This document shows positions 35,462-44,618 of a DNA stretch of 64,000 nt, one piece after another. The translations under genes were made by a program, and so were the position numbers. How positions within the stretch are numbered: position 1 is the stretch's first letter; every line of letters begins with the position of its first letter. The notes beneath the pieces were generated by a model. That model saw only the letters and a list, made by a program, of their open reading frames with translations, was not told where the DNA came from and searched no databases. Where the stretch lies: contig OW818698.1 of assembly GCA_942493375.1 (NCBI GenBank), positions 3,596,001-3,660,000 of the forward strand, in the 5' to 3' direction. This DNA comes from G942493375 sp942493375 (lineage in GTDB: Bacteria > Armatimonadota > UBA5829).

Positions 35462-36994
35462 ATGCGCAAGCGTGGAGAACAGTGCCATTTGGTGATGTCC
35501 GATTGTTATGAAATACTGGTTCCTAAAAATCACTTTCTGCGCAAGTTGGATAAGGCTATAGACTTCAGCTTTGTTGAGGATCTATGTCGAGAGAAATATC
35601 ATGTGGTGGATGGTGGCCCCGGTCGCCCCCCTGAACCTCCCGTTAGACTGTTCAAATTGCTTTTACTGATGTTTCTCTACCAAGTGAAGTTCGAACGTGC
35701 GATGGAACGTATGACAAACGATACGATATCGTGGCGTTGGTATTGTGGATATGCTCCCGATGAACCCGTAGCATCTCATAAAACAATGTGGTTATTCCGA
35801 AAGCGTTTGGGGCCTGATGTGTTCGACTCAATCTTCACTGAGATCCTGAATCGCTGTATTGATTCAGGTTTGGTTGATAATAAGCGCTGGCATGTAGACG
35901 CTACAAAACAGGATGTGGCTGCAACTATATACAATAAGTGTGATGTGGCAGCCATTTTAACTCGTGCAATGATAGCTCGTATCCAGGAGAGCGCTGGCGG
36001 TTCCGAAGTGGACAACGGCGCTCCGCCTGTTGAGATGGATGATGATATGAAGAAGCTGGTTACGCAAGCAGCTTGTGAAGTATCTGGTTTGAAAGTCCCC
36101 AACATAGATCGTATGTTGGCAAAGGCAGAAGAAAAAGAATATATTCCTGAATGTGAGAAAGAATCCGAATGCGATCAAGTTGAAACGGAGCCGGATGAAC
36201 GCTTATCAGGTTTGAAAGATATGGCAAATGAGATATATAAAACCCTTTCTCCCTGTGCGGGTGATAAGGATGCGCGAATAGGCCACACTTCTGTGGATAG
36301 TTTTTGTGGTTATATCTCTACATTGGTTGTGGATGAGAAATACGGTATAGCTCTTGGTTATGAGACTTATGCTGGCAATGTCGATCAGTCCAGGACATTT
36401 ATTGATCCATACAATAAAGCAATGCTGATAGCTGGAAAACCTATCGAATTGGCAGCAGACAGCGGATTTGATAATCTGAACATTAGAAAGCGACTAGATG
36501 CCGATGGAGTTATCGGTTATATATCTATGATGAAGCCAGGTACCAAGACAAATGTGCTTGGTTCCGAAAGGTTCAAAGTAACGAAGAATGATGAATGCTA
36601 TTGTGTAGAGTGTCCTGCAAAGCGCCTAATGCAACTAAGATCATCATTCAAAGATGGTTATTTACAATACAAAGGGATTGGATGCTCTGAGTGCAGTTTA
36701 CGTGAACGTTGCACTCAGAACAAAACAGGAATACGTTCATTCAGTTTTAAACCTGAAACTCGTGTATACCAGGAAAGACAATGGTTGGTGCGCAAGACAC
36801 CTGAATATGTGAGTGCGATGAAGGCTCGAATGGCTACTATCGAACCAATTTTTGGCCATGCAAAGACCTATCACAATCTGGGAAAATGCATTTATCGCAG
36901 CCAACCTATGACCAAAATTCAAACAGCAATCTCGCTTATGGTTATGAATCTGGAGAAATACTTAAAATATGGACAGTTACCTCAGACAACATAA
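35462..36994 (+). CDS. IS1182-family transposase
   Basis: The 510-residue DDE transposase opens with a DUF772-like N-terminal domain (LDKAIDFSFVEDLCRE, GRPPEPPVRLFKLLLL), typical of IS1182/IS5-related enzymes. Candidate catalytic residues are Asp in VDATKQD, Asp in AADSGFDN and Glu in IEPIFGHAK. An insert of about 90 residues carries a zinc-type cysteine region (CSECSLRERC). ATG 35462 is used since GGAGGG lies nine bases upstream. No stop or frameshift is seen, so it may be active. Confidence 0.9.
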   Translation: MRKRGEQCHLVMSDCYEILVPKNHFLRKLDKAIDFSFVEDLCREKYHVVDGGPGRPPEPPVRLFKLLLLMFLYQVKFERAMERMTNDTISWRWYCGYAPDEPVASHKTMWLFRKRLGPDVFDSIFTEILNRCIDSGLVDNKRWHVDATKQDVAATIYNKCDVAAILTRAMIARIQESAGGSEVDNGAPPVEMDDDMKKLVTQAACEVSGLKVPNIDRMLAKAEEKEYIPECEKESECDQVETEPDERLSGLKDMANEIYKTLSPCAGDKDARIGHTSVDSFCGYISTLVVDEKYGIALGYETYAGNVDQSRTFIDPYNKAMLIAGKPIELAADSGFDNLNIRKRLDADGVIGYISMMKPGTKTNVLGSERFKVTKNDECYCVECPAKRLMQLRSSFKDGYLQYKGIGCSECSLRERCTQNKTGIRSFSFKPETRVYQERQWLVRKTPEYVSAMKARMATIEPIFGHAKTYHNLGKCIYRSQPMTKIQTAISLMVMNLEKYLKYGQLPQTT

Positions 36995-37348
36995 CTTTAG
37001 TATTAACAACATGCCTATATGAACGCTACACGAGATCATATAGGCTTAAGAGGTTCCGAGTTTATGCATTTGAATAGCAAAAAATACATTTCGCCAAGCT
37101 TATACTTCAAAAAAAAGAGAAAGAATGGCTCGGGTGAAAAAGAGAGGCATTAATAGACACTCTCTCCATAATGCGGGCTGGTTAGCATATAGTTATTTTT
37201 TGTTATTATGCAGATTATTTTGCTGATTTGACTGATTGGCAATAATTTTGCAGTAAATGTCCATGTAAGGGTCTATCGTCTCAAATAGTTTTATTGTATT
37301 CCTGCTCCTGCTTTGTATGCCAGGTACAGGAATAGAGAGGAGAAAAGT
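36995..37348. other. Gap holding the IS right end and PEP-CTERM gene promoter
   Basis: About 175 nt belong to the IS right end, then the right stub of the split family B repeat (37170-37177), an AT-rich stretch and the sigma-54-like site at 37237-37252. No further gene is seen. Confidence 0.6.
37237..37252 (+). promoter_or_regulatory. Sigma-54-type (-24/-12) promoter
   Basis: TGGCAATAATTTTGCA carries the invariant GG and GC with exactly 10 bp between them, and the flanking TGGCA and TTGCA blocks. It is 97 nt before the PEP-CTERM gene start. Sigma-54 promoters ahead of PEP-CTERM genes are known from other bacteria. Confidence 0.6.
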
Positions 37349-37894
37349 ATGAAGAGACTTATTACCCTATCAATTATGTTGGTTGTGCTGGTTGGATTGA
37401 CGTCAGGAGTTTGTTTAGCTGCCACTGAAACACTAAATATTCTGATGATTGTGAATCCTGATGTTGGAAAACGAACAGATTCCAAGACTTTGGACCTTAT
37501 GACCACTCAGTACTGGACACTGGCCTGTACAGCTGAAACACAGCTATATGGGTATACAGGAGATGCCATTCTGACTGGCAATTATGGTGGGAAAGTTTGG
37601 AAATTCGAGTATTCTGTCAATGGTACCGATTGGTTCAATGTGGCAACCTTGGTTAGCAGCAGTTCAGCTGCTCCCAATGATGTCATAATTCGGCCTCAGA
37701 ACAGCACACCGAAAGCATACTATGCTCACTATGTGAAGGTGTCTTACGATGCTGACCTGGCATCGACGGCAACTTCAATGGCTGGAGGTTTTGGGACCAT
37801 CGAAGCAACGGCTGTCCCTGAACCGTCCAGTGCTGTTGCTTTAGCAACGGGTGTAGTAGGCATAATCGGACTGTTGCGAAGACGGAAAAGCTAA
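37349..37894 (+). CDS. PEP-CTERM sorting-domain protein
   Basis: The 181-residue protein has an N-terminal signal peptide (KRLITLSIMLVVLVGLTSG, cleavage near CLAA) and a C-terminal PEP-CTERM tail: VPEP at 156-159, a hydrophobic helix and RRRK at the end. Such proteins are processed by exosortase and attached to or exported with the cell-surface matrix. The middle region (residues 25-150) is beta-rich with no recognised domain. The start at 37349 is preceded by a GAGGAG-like site. No exosortase or EPS operon lies in the window, so the sorting machinery must be elsewhere. Confidence 0.85.
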   Translation: MKRLITLSIMLVVLVGLTSGVCLAATETLNILMIVNPDVGKRTDSKTLDLMTTQYWTLACTAETQLYGYTGDAILTGNYGGKVWKFEYSVNGTDWFNVATLVSSSSAAPNDVIIRPQNSTPKAYYAHYVKVSYDADLASTATSMAGGFGTIEATAVPEPSSAVALATGVVGIIGLLRRRKS

Positions 37895-37919
37895 AAATCA
37901 ATACCAGCTCAACCTATTA

Positions 37920-37948
37920 GGCGGTCCTTTGCGGCTGCCTTTTTTTTT
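37920..37948 (+). terminator. Rho-independent terminator of the PEP-CTERM gene
   Basis: GGCGGTC pairs with GGCTGCC (two G-U pairs) over a short loop, followed by nine T. Confidence 0.7.
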
Positions 37949-38023
37949 GCTCGAATCATTTGACCATTCGAGACTGGTTTGGTATCATTCCGCTGAGAGC
38001 ACTGATTGCTTTGGGAGGAAACG

Positions 38024-39034
38024 ATGGCTGTAAGAACGATTGTTGTGGGAGCTGGCGGGATATCTGGTGCATGGTTTCCTGCGCTGATAGCCGAAGGAGT
38101 AGAAATTTCTTCGGTTGTAGATACCAGGTTTGATGCTGCTCAAGCTAGAATAGCGGAGTTTTCACTTCCATCCAGAGCAACCACTGATCTTCATGCATCC
38201 ATATCGCAGGACAAACCGGATTTTGTTCTTGATCTGACAATACCCTCTGCTCATTGCGAAGTTACCTGTACGTCACTGGAAATGGGTTGCCATGTACTGG
38301 GTGAAAAACCGATAGCATCAAGTATGAACGAAGCCCGTAAGATGGTAGAGACTAGTCTCAAAACCGGCAAAATGTATATGATAGATCAATCGCGCAGGTG
38401 GGAAACTCCAAACCTTTCTGCTAAAGAGTTTATAGGCAGCGGAACTATCGGACAAGTCACAACGATTAATTGCGACTTCTTTCTTGGCGCTCATTTCGGT
38501 GGATTTCGCGATGAGATGGAGAGTCCACTGATCCTCGATATGTCTATACATCATTTCGATTTAGCACGTTATATAACGGGTCTAGATCCAGTCAGCGTAT
38601 ATGCCAGGGAGTTTAACCCAAAGGGTTCATGGTATAAAGGTGATGTCTCAGCCAACTGCATATTTGAGATGGAAGGTGGGGTATACTTCTGCTACAGGGG
38701 TAGTTGGTGTTCAGAAGGCTTCCATACCGGATGGGGGGGAGACTGGCGCATTATTGGCGATAATGGAACGTTTTTATATGAAAAAGACTCTATTCTAAAA
38801 GCACAGAAAATTAAATCGCGCAGTGGCTTCAACAGCGAAATGGATGACGTCGATGTTCCGGAGGTCATTCCTCCTGCACCGACCATGCACGGAGCACTTA
38901 AAGAGATGCTGGAATACATTAAAACGGGTAAACGCCCGCAAACAGAATGTACAGATAATATAAAATCACTTGCAATGGTCTTTGCTGCTATTGAGAGTTC
39001 CAAAACTGGTGAAAAAGTAAGAATCACTTGGTAA
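38024..39034 (+). CDS. Gfo/Idh/MocA-family oxidoreductase
   Basis: The 336-residue protein has a Rossmann NAD(P) site at the N-terminus (VVGAGGISGAW), the GEKPIA catalytic-Lys motif of the family near residue 93 and a C-terminal alpha/beta domain with HHFDLARY. Members oxidise or epimerise sugars and inositols. The ATG at 38024 follows GGAGG by six bases; the frame open further upstream lacks a ribosome site. It stands alone between a terminator and a membrane protein gene, near several other sugar-related genes. Substrate unknown. Confidence 0.88.
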   Translation: MAVRTIVVGAGGISGAWFPALIAEGVEISSVVDTRFDAAQARIAEFSLPSRATTDLHASISQDKPDFVLDLTIPSAHCEVTCTSLEMGCHVLGEKPIASSMNEARKMVETSLKTGKMYMIDQSRRWETPNLSAKEFIGSGTIGQVTTINCDFFLGAHFGGFRDEMESPLILDMSIHHFDLARYITGLDPVSVYAREFNPKGSWYKGDVSANCIFEMEGGVYFCYRGSWCSEGFHTGWGGDWRIIGDNGTFLYEKDSILKAQKIKSRSGFNSEMDDVDVPEVIPPAPTMHGALKEMLEYIKTGKRPQTECTDNIKSLAMVFAAIESSKTGEKVRITW

Positions 39035-39073
39035 ACACCCAACTTATCATCTGTAAGGATGTAATAATACGAT

Positions 39074-39445
39074 ATGAATGAAATAGTTAGTATAATGCTT
39101 GTGGCTATTGGTCTTCCTGCTTTAGGGTTGACGATAATTTTTACAACTCTTATCCTGAAAAATTGGTGGATTAAATCGAAAGAACTCAAGATCAAAGAAG
39201 AACAGATGCGTCTGGATGCCAAAAACAAGCAAGACCAGACCAATCAGCAAATAATCGAATCACACAGCCATAGCATATCAACAAGAGAATTCGAAGGTAT
39301 ATTGAACGAAATCAGGGAATTAAAGGATGAATTGATCAGAGTAAAAGCTGACGCGACCGCGGCAAGAGGACGAAGTACTATAGACGAATCCCAGCTTGAA
39401 CATCAGGGGGAATCCAGCAGGCACATGCAAGATAAAAATGCTTGA
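39074..39445 (+). CDS. Small single-pass membrane protein with coiled coil
   Basis: I do not recognise this 123-residue protein. One membrane helix spans residues 5-28, followed by a charged helix and a likely coiled coil (residues 70-95, EGILNEIRELKDELIRVKAD), then a polar tail. The topology resembles PspB-like proteins, but similarity is not strong enough to name it. It begins 39 nt after the oxidoreductase gene and may be cotranscribed. Confidence 0.6.
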   Translation: MNEIVSIMLVAIGLPALGLTIIFTTLILKNWWIKSKELKIKEEQMRLDAKNKQDQTNQQIIESHSHSISTREFEGILNEIRELKDELIRVKADATAARGRSTIDESQLEHQGESSRHMQDKNA

Positions 39446-39623
39446 CACTAACCCGCTTTATCAGGCATATCCACCTGAAAACATCGTCTACATGTTACAT
39501 CAGTCAGGCCTCTTTGTGGGTTTTATTGCGAGTATCCAGGCCCGACTTTGAGAATTGTGCCTTTCCAAAAGGACTCGCCGCGTAGGGACGAAAATATTCT
39601 ATTTTCGAATGAGGTACACAGAA

Positions 39624-40868
39624 ATGCAAATCAAGTTGATATTGGGCTTGCTAGTGCTGCTTGGTACAGCTGGCATAGTCTATGCACAAGAAGACTACTC
39701 TGCCATTGACCAGCACGCTATATCGGCGCCATCGGAAGTCAGTAATTCCGTTGAAGCTCTTACTAAGTATCTCGTTGAACCCGCGAAGAATGATACCGAA
39801 AAAGTGCGAGCGATTCACAAATGGATAACTGAAAACATCTCATACGATGTAGAGGCTCTGGAATCAGGTGATTACGGTAAGCAGAGTGTACCCGAAGTAT
39901 TGAAATCCAAAAAGGGTGTATGCTCCGAATACTCGTCAGTATTTGGCGCCTTGGCAACACAGGCTGGATTGGAAGCTGTTACTGTAATAGGTTTTTCTAA
40001 AGGACCCGGTTTTGGATCTGATAGTGTAGCTCCGGATGCTGATCATGCCTGGAATGCAGTCAAGGCAGACGGTGAATGGTATCTACTGGACTGCACATGG
40101 GCTGCAGGATATGTAGACGCCAGTAGCAAATTTGTGAGAAAAGCCTTTGACCACTATTTTATGACTCCTCCGGATCAGTTTATTTATGACCATCTCCCGG
40201 AAGTTTCCAAATGGCAACTCCTGGATACTCCTATAAACCGTAAGCAATTCGAGAATATGGTCTATTTACGACCTGGATTTTTTCATAACAAACTCAGAGT
40301 TGTAAGCAATGACAAGCGCGATATTATGTCCGATGGTTCTGTGAAATTGACTTTCGGCGGCCCGAGTGATGCTCAATTAAATGCGGAAGTTAGTCGAGGA
40401 CGAGACCGCGATTCCAGCTGCCAAACATTCGTGCAGAAAGATGGAAACAATCTGAATGTCAGCACAATCATTCCTAAAACTGGTCGTTATACGCTTAGGT
40501 TGTATGCTAAACGTGGTGACTCAGACAATAGATTCGAATGGGCCGCTGACTACTCAGTTAATGTCACAAGTGAAGGCGCCAAGGAAAAATCTATGCCTAC
40601 AGCGTTTTCAACTTTCTACGAAAAAAATGCAGTTCTACACGAACCAATGTCGGGATCACTCAAATCTGGCACAACTGAGAAATTCCAGATCGCTGCACCT
40701 GGAGCGGAATCAGTGAATGTTGTCGTTGGAGGACAATGGATACCGCTCAAGAAGAATGACGGTTTGTTTGAGGGTGAAGTAGATATAAAGGGAGATGTTG
40801 TTCAATTGGTTGCTAAATATCCGGACAATGAGAGCTCCTATGTGTTATTAAAATACAAAGTAAAATAA
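39624..40868 (+). CDS. Secreted transglutaminase-like (KY-type) protein
   Basis: The start at 39624 has GAGG nine bases upstream and yields a signal peptide (MQIKLILGLLVLLGTAGIVYAQ). A small hairpin CGAAAAT/ATTTTCG (39589-39607) sits right before the ribosome site. Residues 60-215 form a transglutaminase/protease core with the triad in GVCSEYS (Cys), DHAWNAV (His) and LLDCTWA (Asp). This resembles kyphoscoliosis-peptidase domains, and the remaining 200 residues are beta-rich. It is probably an exported cysteine protease or protein cross-linking enzyme. The 414-residue product has no membrane anchor other than the signal. Confidence 0.82.
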   Translation: MQIKLILGLLVLLGTAGIVYAQEDYSAIDQHAISAPSEVSNSVEALTKYLVEPAKNDTEKVRAIHKWITENISYDVEALESGDYGKQSVPEVLKSKKGVCSEYSSVFGALATQAGLEAVTVIGFSKGPGFGSDSVAPDADHAWNAVKADGEWYLLDCTWAAGYVDASSKFVRKAFDHYFMTPPDQFIYDHLPEVSKWQLLDTPINRKQFENMVYLRPGFFHNKLRVVSNDKRDIMSDGSVKLTFGGPSDAQLNAEVSRGRDRDSSCQTFVQKDGNNLNVSTIIPKTGRYTLRLYAKRGDSDNRFEWAADYSVNVTSEGAKEKSMPTAFSTFYEKNAVLHEPMSGSLKSGTTEKFQIAAPGAESVNVVVGGQWIPLKKNDGLFEGEVDIKGDVVQLVAKYPDNESSYVLLKYKVK

Positions 40869-40926
40869 CACGCACAGTTACGTGCGCGTTGACAACCTAA
40901 AATGGTATGAAGGAAGGTAATCAGCC

Positions 40927-42042
40927 ATGGGAAAATGCTTTAGAGAGCTGGTATGCTTAGTTGCAGTGGTATGTTTTCTGACTGCTGGTATGATGGTTAT
41001 TGCACAGGTACAAACCAAACCATCAACGGAAGCCACCATTGATTCTGATATTGTTGAATCTGTTAAAGGAGGAGACATCGACTGGGAGAATGGTTATATT
41101 TACGCAAAAGGGATCGGCGCGGTTGCTCCAGCTTCCCAGATTGCAAATCGTGCTGTTGCCAAATTGAAAGCCAAAGACTATGCAAAGGCAGATGCAATAG
41201 CCAGTATGCTTATGGCCATTGAAGGAACCACTATTTCATATGATGGTCTGGGTAAAGACTACATGGCCGATGTAACTCTAAAACAGACCATCAAAGGATA
41301 TCTAAAGAACGTAGAAATTGTCAGCATAAAAGATGTGAAAGAAAAAGATGCTGCATTTGTAATAGTCACAGTCAAGAAGGCAATGTATGGAGACCAGGGT
41401 CCTGGAACAGCATTCCTGGAGAAAATTGCTGCTGACCAAGCCGCTGATCCGTCATTAAAAACAAAGAATCCCAGACTGATTGAGATACCGGTCGAGAAGC
41501 TGCCTTCAGAAAGAGCCAAGTACCTGAGTTCTGATGCAGGATGGTCTCACTTCTCCAAGTATGTCGCTCGGGTAAAAGAAAACGAAATCCTTAAGGCAAA
41601 AGGGGCCCCGGCTTCTGCCAGACCAGCTGACACTAATGAGAATTATGAACCAGCTCCACAGAAAGGTCCATTTACCGGACTTATCATCGACACTCGTGGA
41701 TATGATGTTAAAAGAGCAATGTCCCCGAAGATCCGCAAACAGAATGGAGAGGTCATCTGGGGCAATCTTCCAGTCGATCCGGATGTAGTTGTGGACCGCG
41801 GAGTTGCGAGCTATGTTAAATCCCTTGAAGACGCACGCAACAATGAAAGAGCTGGCAAGAATCCCCTTCTGCTCATTGCAGTCGGCAGAGCTGGTGGAGC
41901 CGCAATGTGTGATACCATCATATCCGACACAGATGGAGATTTTGCAGTAACCAACAACACCAATGACAAATTCTTCGACGATTTTAATGTAATATTCGTA
42001 ACTGACCCTTCCAAAGCCAAACTAATACCTGCCAGCAAATAA
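40927..42042 (+). CDS. Exported LPP20/FlgT-like protein
   Basis: This 371-residue protein has an N-terminal hydrophobic signal (residues 8-26). Residues 50-135 match the LPP20/FlgT-type domain (IYAKGIGAVAP, AKADAIASMLMAIEGTTI), found in outer-membrane-linked and flagellar T-ring proteins. A second region around 225-275 (GLIIDTRGYDVKRAMSPKI, GEVIWG) resembles the following FlgT-type unit. No lipobox cysteine is obvious at the cleavage site, so it may be periplasmic rather than a lipoprotein. No flagellar genes are nearby. The gene follows the transglutaminase-like gene by 58 nt. Confidence 0.7.
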   Translation: MGKCFRELVCLVAVVCFLTAGMMVIAQVQTKPSTEATIDSDIVESVKGGDIDWENGYIYAKGIGAVAPASQIANRAVAKLKAKDYAKADAIASMLMAIEGTTISYDGLGKDYMADVTLKQTIKGYLKNVEIVSIKDVKEKDAAFVIVTVKKAMYGDQGPGTAFLEKIAADQAADPSLKTKNPRLIEIPVEKLPSERAKYLSSDAGWSHFSKYVARVKENEILKAKGAPASARPADTNENYEPAPQKGPFTGLIIDTRGYDVKRAMSPKIRKQNGEVIWGNLPVDPDVVVDRGVASYVKSLEDARNNERAGKNPLLLIAVGRAGGAAMCDTIISDTDGDFAVTNNTNDKFFDDFNVIFVTDPSKAKLIPASK

Positions 42043-42052
42043 ATATCTGTAA

Positions 42053-42079
42053 CCGCCCTTCACAGGAGTTGAGGGGCGG
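42053..42079. terminator. Stem-loop after the LPP20-like gene
   Basis: CCGCCCTTCA (42053-42062) pairs with TGAGGGGCGG (42070-42079) with one G-U pair, loop of 7. Only a weak T-stretch follows. Confidence 0.55.
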
Positions 42080-42178
42080 ATATTTCCCATCATTCCCGCC
42101 TAAAGCCTAAAGTCTTCCCTTCTGTTGTCTTTCCGGGCATTTGACTTGTGAGCCCAGAGTTTCTATAATCTGCTAAGT

Positions 42179-44485
42179 ATGTCCAACTCCGGTATTTCAC
42201 TTGTAACTCCTCTAAATGAAGCACGCAATGCCAGGCTGACTGGCGGCAAGGCCGCTAGACTTGCACGTCTGCCTGCTGGCTCATACATGGTCCCAAAAGG
42301 ATTTGTCATATCAGCTGATGCATATCGACTTCATCTATGGAAGAGTGGTATAAAGCCTGCCGATATTGCAACAAATGATCCAGTAATCCAGGGAAACATC
42401 AGGCAAGCAATTCTCAACTCTTCAATCCCCGATGAGATAACCGAAGCCATAGGTGAAGCTTATCGCACTCTGGGTATGCACGTGGGATACCAAACGCCTG
42501 CAGTGATTGCCAGGCCATCTGTTATCGAACCCGAACCGGTAGTACGTCCGGAACGTAAAGTATACACGCATGTCGGACCTATTTCTGGTCTACCTGAGTT
42601 GCTGGAAGCAGTTAAATCCGTGTGGGCATCCATATGGTCCACCCAGGCTTGCACACGTCGCCACGAAACTGAAGAAGATACAGATCCTGCAATGGCTGTT
42701 TTAGTGCAGGATTATATAAAATGCAGTCTTAGCGGTGCAGTCAGGACTGCGGATGTTATCTCGGGCAGGCCCAGTGTTGCCAGGCTGATATTTTCAAGTC
42801 CTGACAATCCAACAGACCGGCACACTGCAGTGTTTAACCTGGATTCGTTAGATTTCGAAGATTCATCATTAGATCACGAGACAATGAGTATCCTCAATGC
42901 TGCAGTGGACAAGGGTATCATGCTAGAAGGCATCCTTGATGGCAGTACATATCTTGAGTGGGGTTGGGATGGAAAATGGATATGGTTGTTCCAGACAGAT
43001 CCGCTGGGACCGGTCCCAGTCAGCTTACCAAATCTGGAATCCACTCTTACCTGCCCATACCAGCTGATATCTCGCACTCCAGTTCCGGAACTGTGTAGGC
43101 CAACCACAAGTAAGATCGGAGATACTCCGATGAGACTGTTGTCAGCAGCTGGGATTTCCAGGGATGTGGTTGTTATCGAGGGACATCTATATCGTCCTGT
43201 TGGAGGAGCTCCTGTATCGGAAAAATTCGAACCAATCGCAGCGTCTGTCTTGCCAGGAGCCTTAGAGGTAATCAAAGAGCCAGTTACTGAACCAGCTTAC
43301 GATTCGTTCACCAATGTGGAATTGGCCAAAAATATCGCTGGAGGCCAAACACGATTAAGAGAGCTTCAGCAGTGGATGACTGCTGCAACAGTAACTGCAT
43401 ATATACTTCGTGACAGGATTAAGCATATCGCCGGCCCGAAGTGCAGCAAAGAATTGCTTTGTGATTTACTCTCGGCGATCGATAATCCATTCTCTCTTCG
43501 AGATGCCAAAATCCAGGACTTTGGTGCAAGACTGAAGGAGGCACAGCAGCAGGGAAACACTGAGTCTGTCGAGTGGTGGAATCCATTCCGGGCTGAAGTG
43601 GAAGAGTTTGCAGAAGAGTATTACTATTCATTCACCTCACCGGTGGAATATTACGACATCTCACTCTGGAAGAGTTGGAGCGAGGATATCGAGCAGGTTT
43701 TTCGTCTCATACAAGCTGCGTCTCCAAGACAAAACCGGCCTAGTATCCCAGTCTTACATTCTGCAGCAGAAGAAGCACGTACACACGCCATTGGAGCAAT
43801 TTGCTTTGCAATGGATAATAATGAGTCGAAGAGAGTCAATAGCTTATTAGAATTGACCAGAAACTGGATTAGAATCAGGTATGAACTGGAACATAAGACC
43901 GCTAGAATTGCATGCATGCAGAGAGCGTTATTAAAAGAAGCCTGGTTGCGTATTACAAATCGAGATATCTCAAGACCATGGCTGGATATATTTGAACTCG
44001 ACATCACAACAATTTCTAACGCATTGTTAAAACCTGTCGATGAAACTAACCTGAGAGCAATACTCGCCAGGACAAAACATAAGAGATGGCTGGAAACCAG
44101 GATACTACCACCCGCTGCCCTTGCACTTGAACCAATAGATGATCTACATAATAAGAAAAACATGAGAGAACCTATCCCGGGCAAAGAATCCTTTGGATCA
44201 CAGGTTCGTGGTAATTTGAAGCTTGTTGATACATATGAACAGGTTACAGAGCTACACCCGGATGATATAGCGCTTTTCAGATATCCTGCTCTAGCCTGGT
44301 CCACTGCAATGTGCTGTTGTTCAGGTATTGTCTGTGAATATATGCCGGATGTTCCACCTGAATCTTTGCACTGCACTGAGTATCATATTCCATCTGTTTA
44401 CGGGTGTAAAAACGCCGTCCATACGCTGTTAAATAATAAAAGGATTCTAGTTGATGGGGATGAAGGATTCGTAAAACCTGTTTAA
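42179..44485 (+). CDS. Degenerate PEP synthase/PPDK-like protein
   Basis: The 768-residue protein keeps the N-terminal outline of PEP synthase (GGKAARLARL, VPKGFVIS, then LLEAVKSVWASIWS and QDYIKCSLSGAVRTA). It ends with a mobile-domain-like segment (EYHIPSVYG, VDGDEGFV). Key catalytic features are lost. The RSSATAED-type ATP-site block reads ARPSVIEPEP, and the phospho-histidine of the mobile domain (normally seven residues before the Glu of EYGIP) is Pro. The 450-residue middle is unlike the PEP-binding barrel and looks helical. I infer a non-catalytic or re-purposed protein. ATG 42179 lacks an obvious ribosome site. Confidence 0.7.
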   Translation: MSNSGISLVTPLNEARNARLTGGKAARLARLPAGSYMVPKGFVISADAYRLHLWKSGIKPADIATNDPVIQGNIRQAILNSSIPDEITEAIGEAYRTLGMHVGYQTPAVIARPSVIEPEPVVRPERKVYTHVGPISGLPELLEAVKSVWASIWSTQACTRRHETEEDTDPAMAVLVQDYIKCSLSGAVRTADVISGRPSVARLIFSSPDNPTDRHTAVFNLDSLDFEDSSLDHETMSILNAAVDKGIMLEGILDGSTYLEWGWDGKWIWLFQTDPLGPVPVSLPNLESTLTCPYQLISRTPVPELCRPTTSKIGDTPMRLLSAAGISRDVVVIEGHLYRPVGGAPVSEKFEPIAASVLPGALEVIKEPVTEPAYDSFTNVELAKNIAGGQTRLRELQQWMTAATVTAYILRDRIKHIAGPKCSKELLCDLLSAIDNPFSLRDAKIQDFGARLKEAQQQGNTESVEWWNPFRAEVEEFAEEYYYSFTSPVEYYDISLWKSWSEDIEQVFRLIQAASPRQNRPSIPVLHSAAEEARTHAIGAICFAMDNNESKRVNSLLELTRNWIRIRYELEHKTARIACMQRALLKEAWLRITNRDISRPWLDIFELDITTISNALLKPVDETNLRAILARTKHKRWLETRILPPAALALEPIDDLHNKKNMREPIPGKESFGSQVRGNLKLVDTYEQVTELHPDDIALFRYPALAWSTAMCCCSGIVCEYMPDVPPESLHCTEYHIPSVYGCKNAVHTLLNNKRILVDGDEGFVKPV

Positions 44486-44517
44486 TGCATTGATTACAGC
44501 ATTATACCTAGTATGTA

Positions 44518-44565
44518 AACAGGTGTTATTACGGATTGACACCTGTTATGCCTGACTGCTAGACT
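44518..44565 (+). promoter_or_regulatory. Inverted repeat overlapping a candidate promoter
   Basis: AACAGGTGT (44518-44526) and ACACCTGTT (44539-44547) form a 9-bp inverted repeat. Its right arm overlaps TTGACA (44536-44541), which has TAGACT 18 bp downstream (44560-44565). The arrangement suits a repressible promoter for the gene at 44619; it could also be a terminator of the preceding gene. Confidence 0.45.
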
Positions 44566-44618
44566 TACATTAGGATTACTGTTTATATTCATCTTTTTCA
44601 AGGAGCTTATCGAAGCTG

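Larger units (their letters stand above)
35337..37169 (+). mobile_element. IS1182-family insertion sequence, apparently intact
   Basis: Terminal inverted repeats share AGAGAGTGTCTATTAA (35341-35356; complement at 37150-37165), extending outward by ATG with one mismatch. The element is about 1.83 kb with one full-length transposase gene. It is inserted in a family B palindromic repeat. No clear target duplication is visible. Confidence 0.85.

Noticed and set aside
39440..39540. Further copy of the family B repeat (AACCCGCTTTATCAGG)
   Set aside because: Only one outer arm resembles the family; the core stem is missing.
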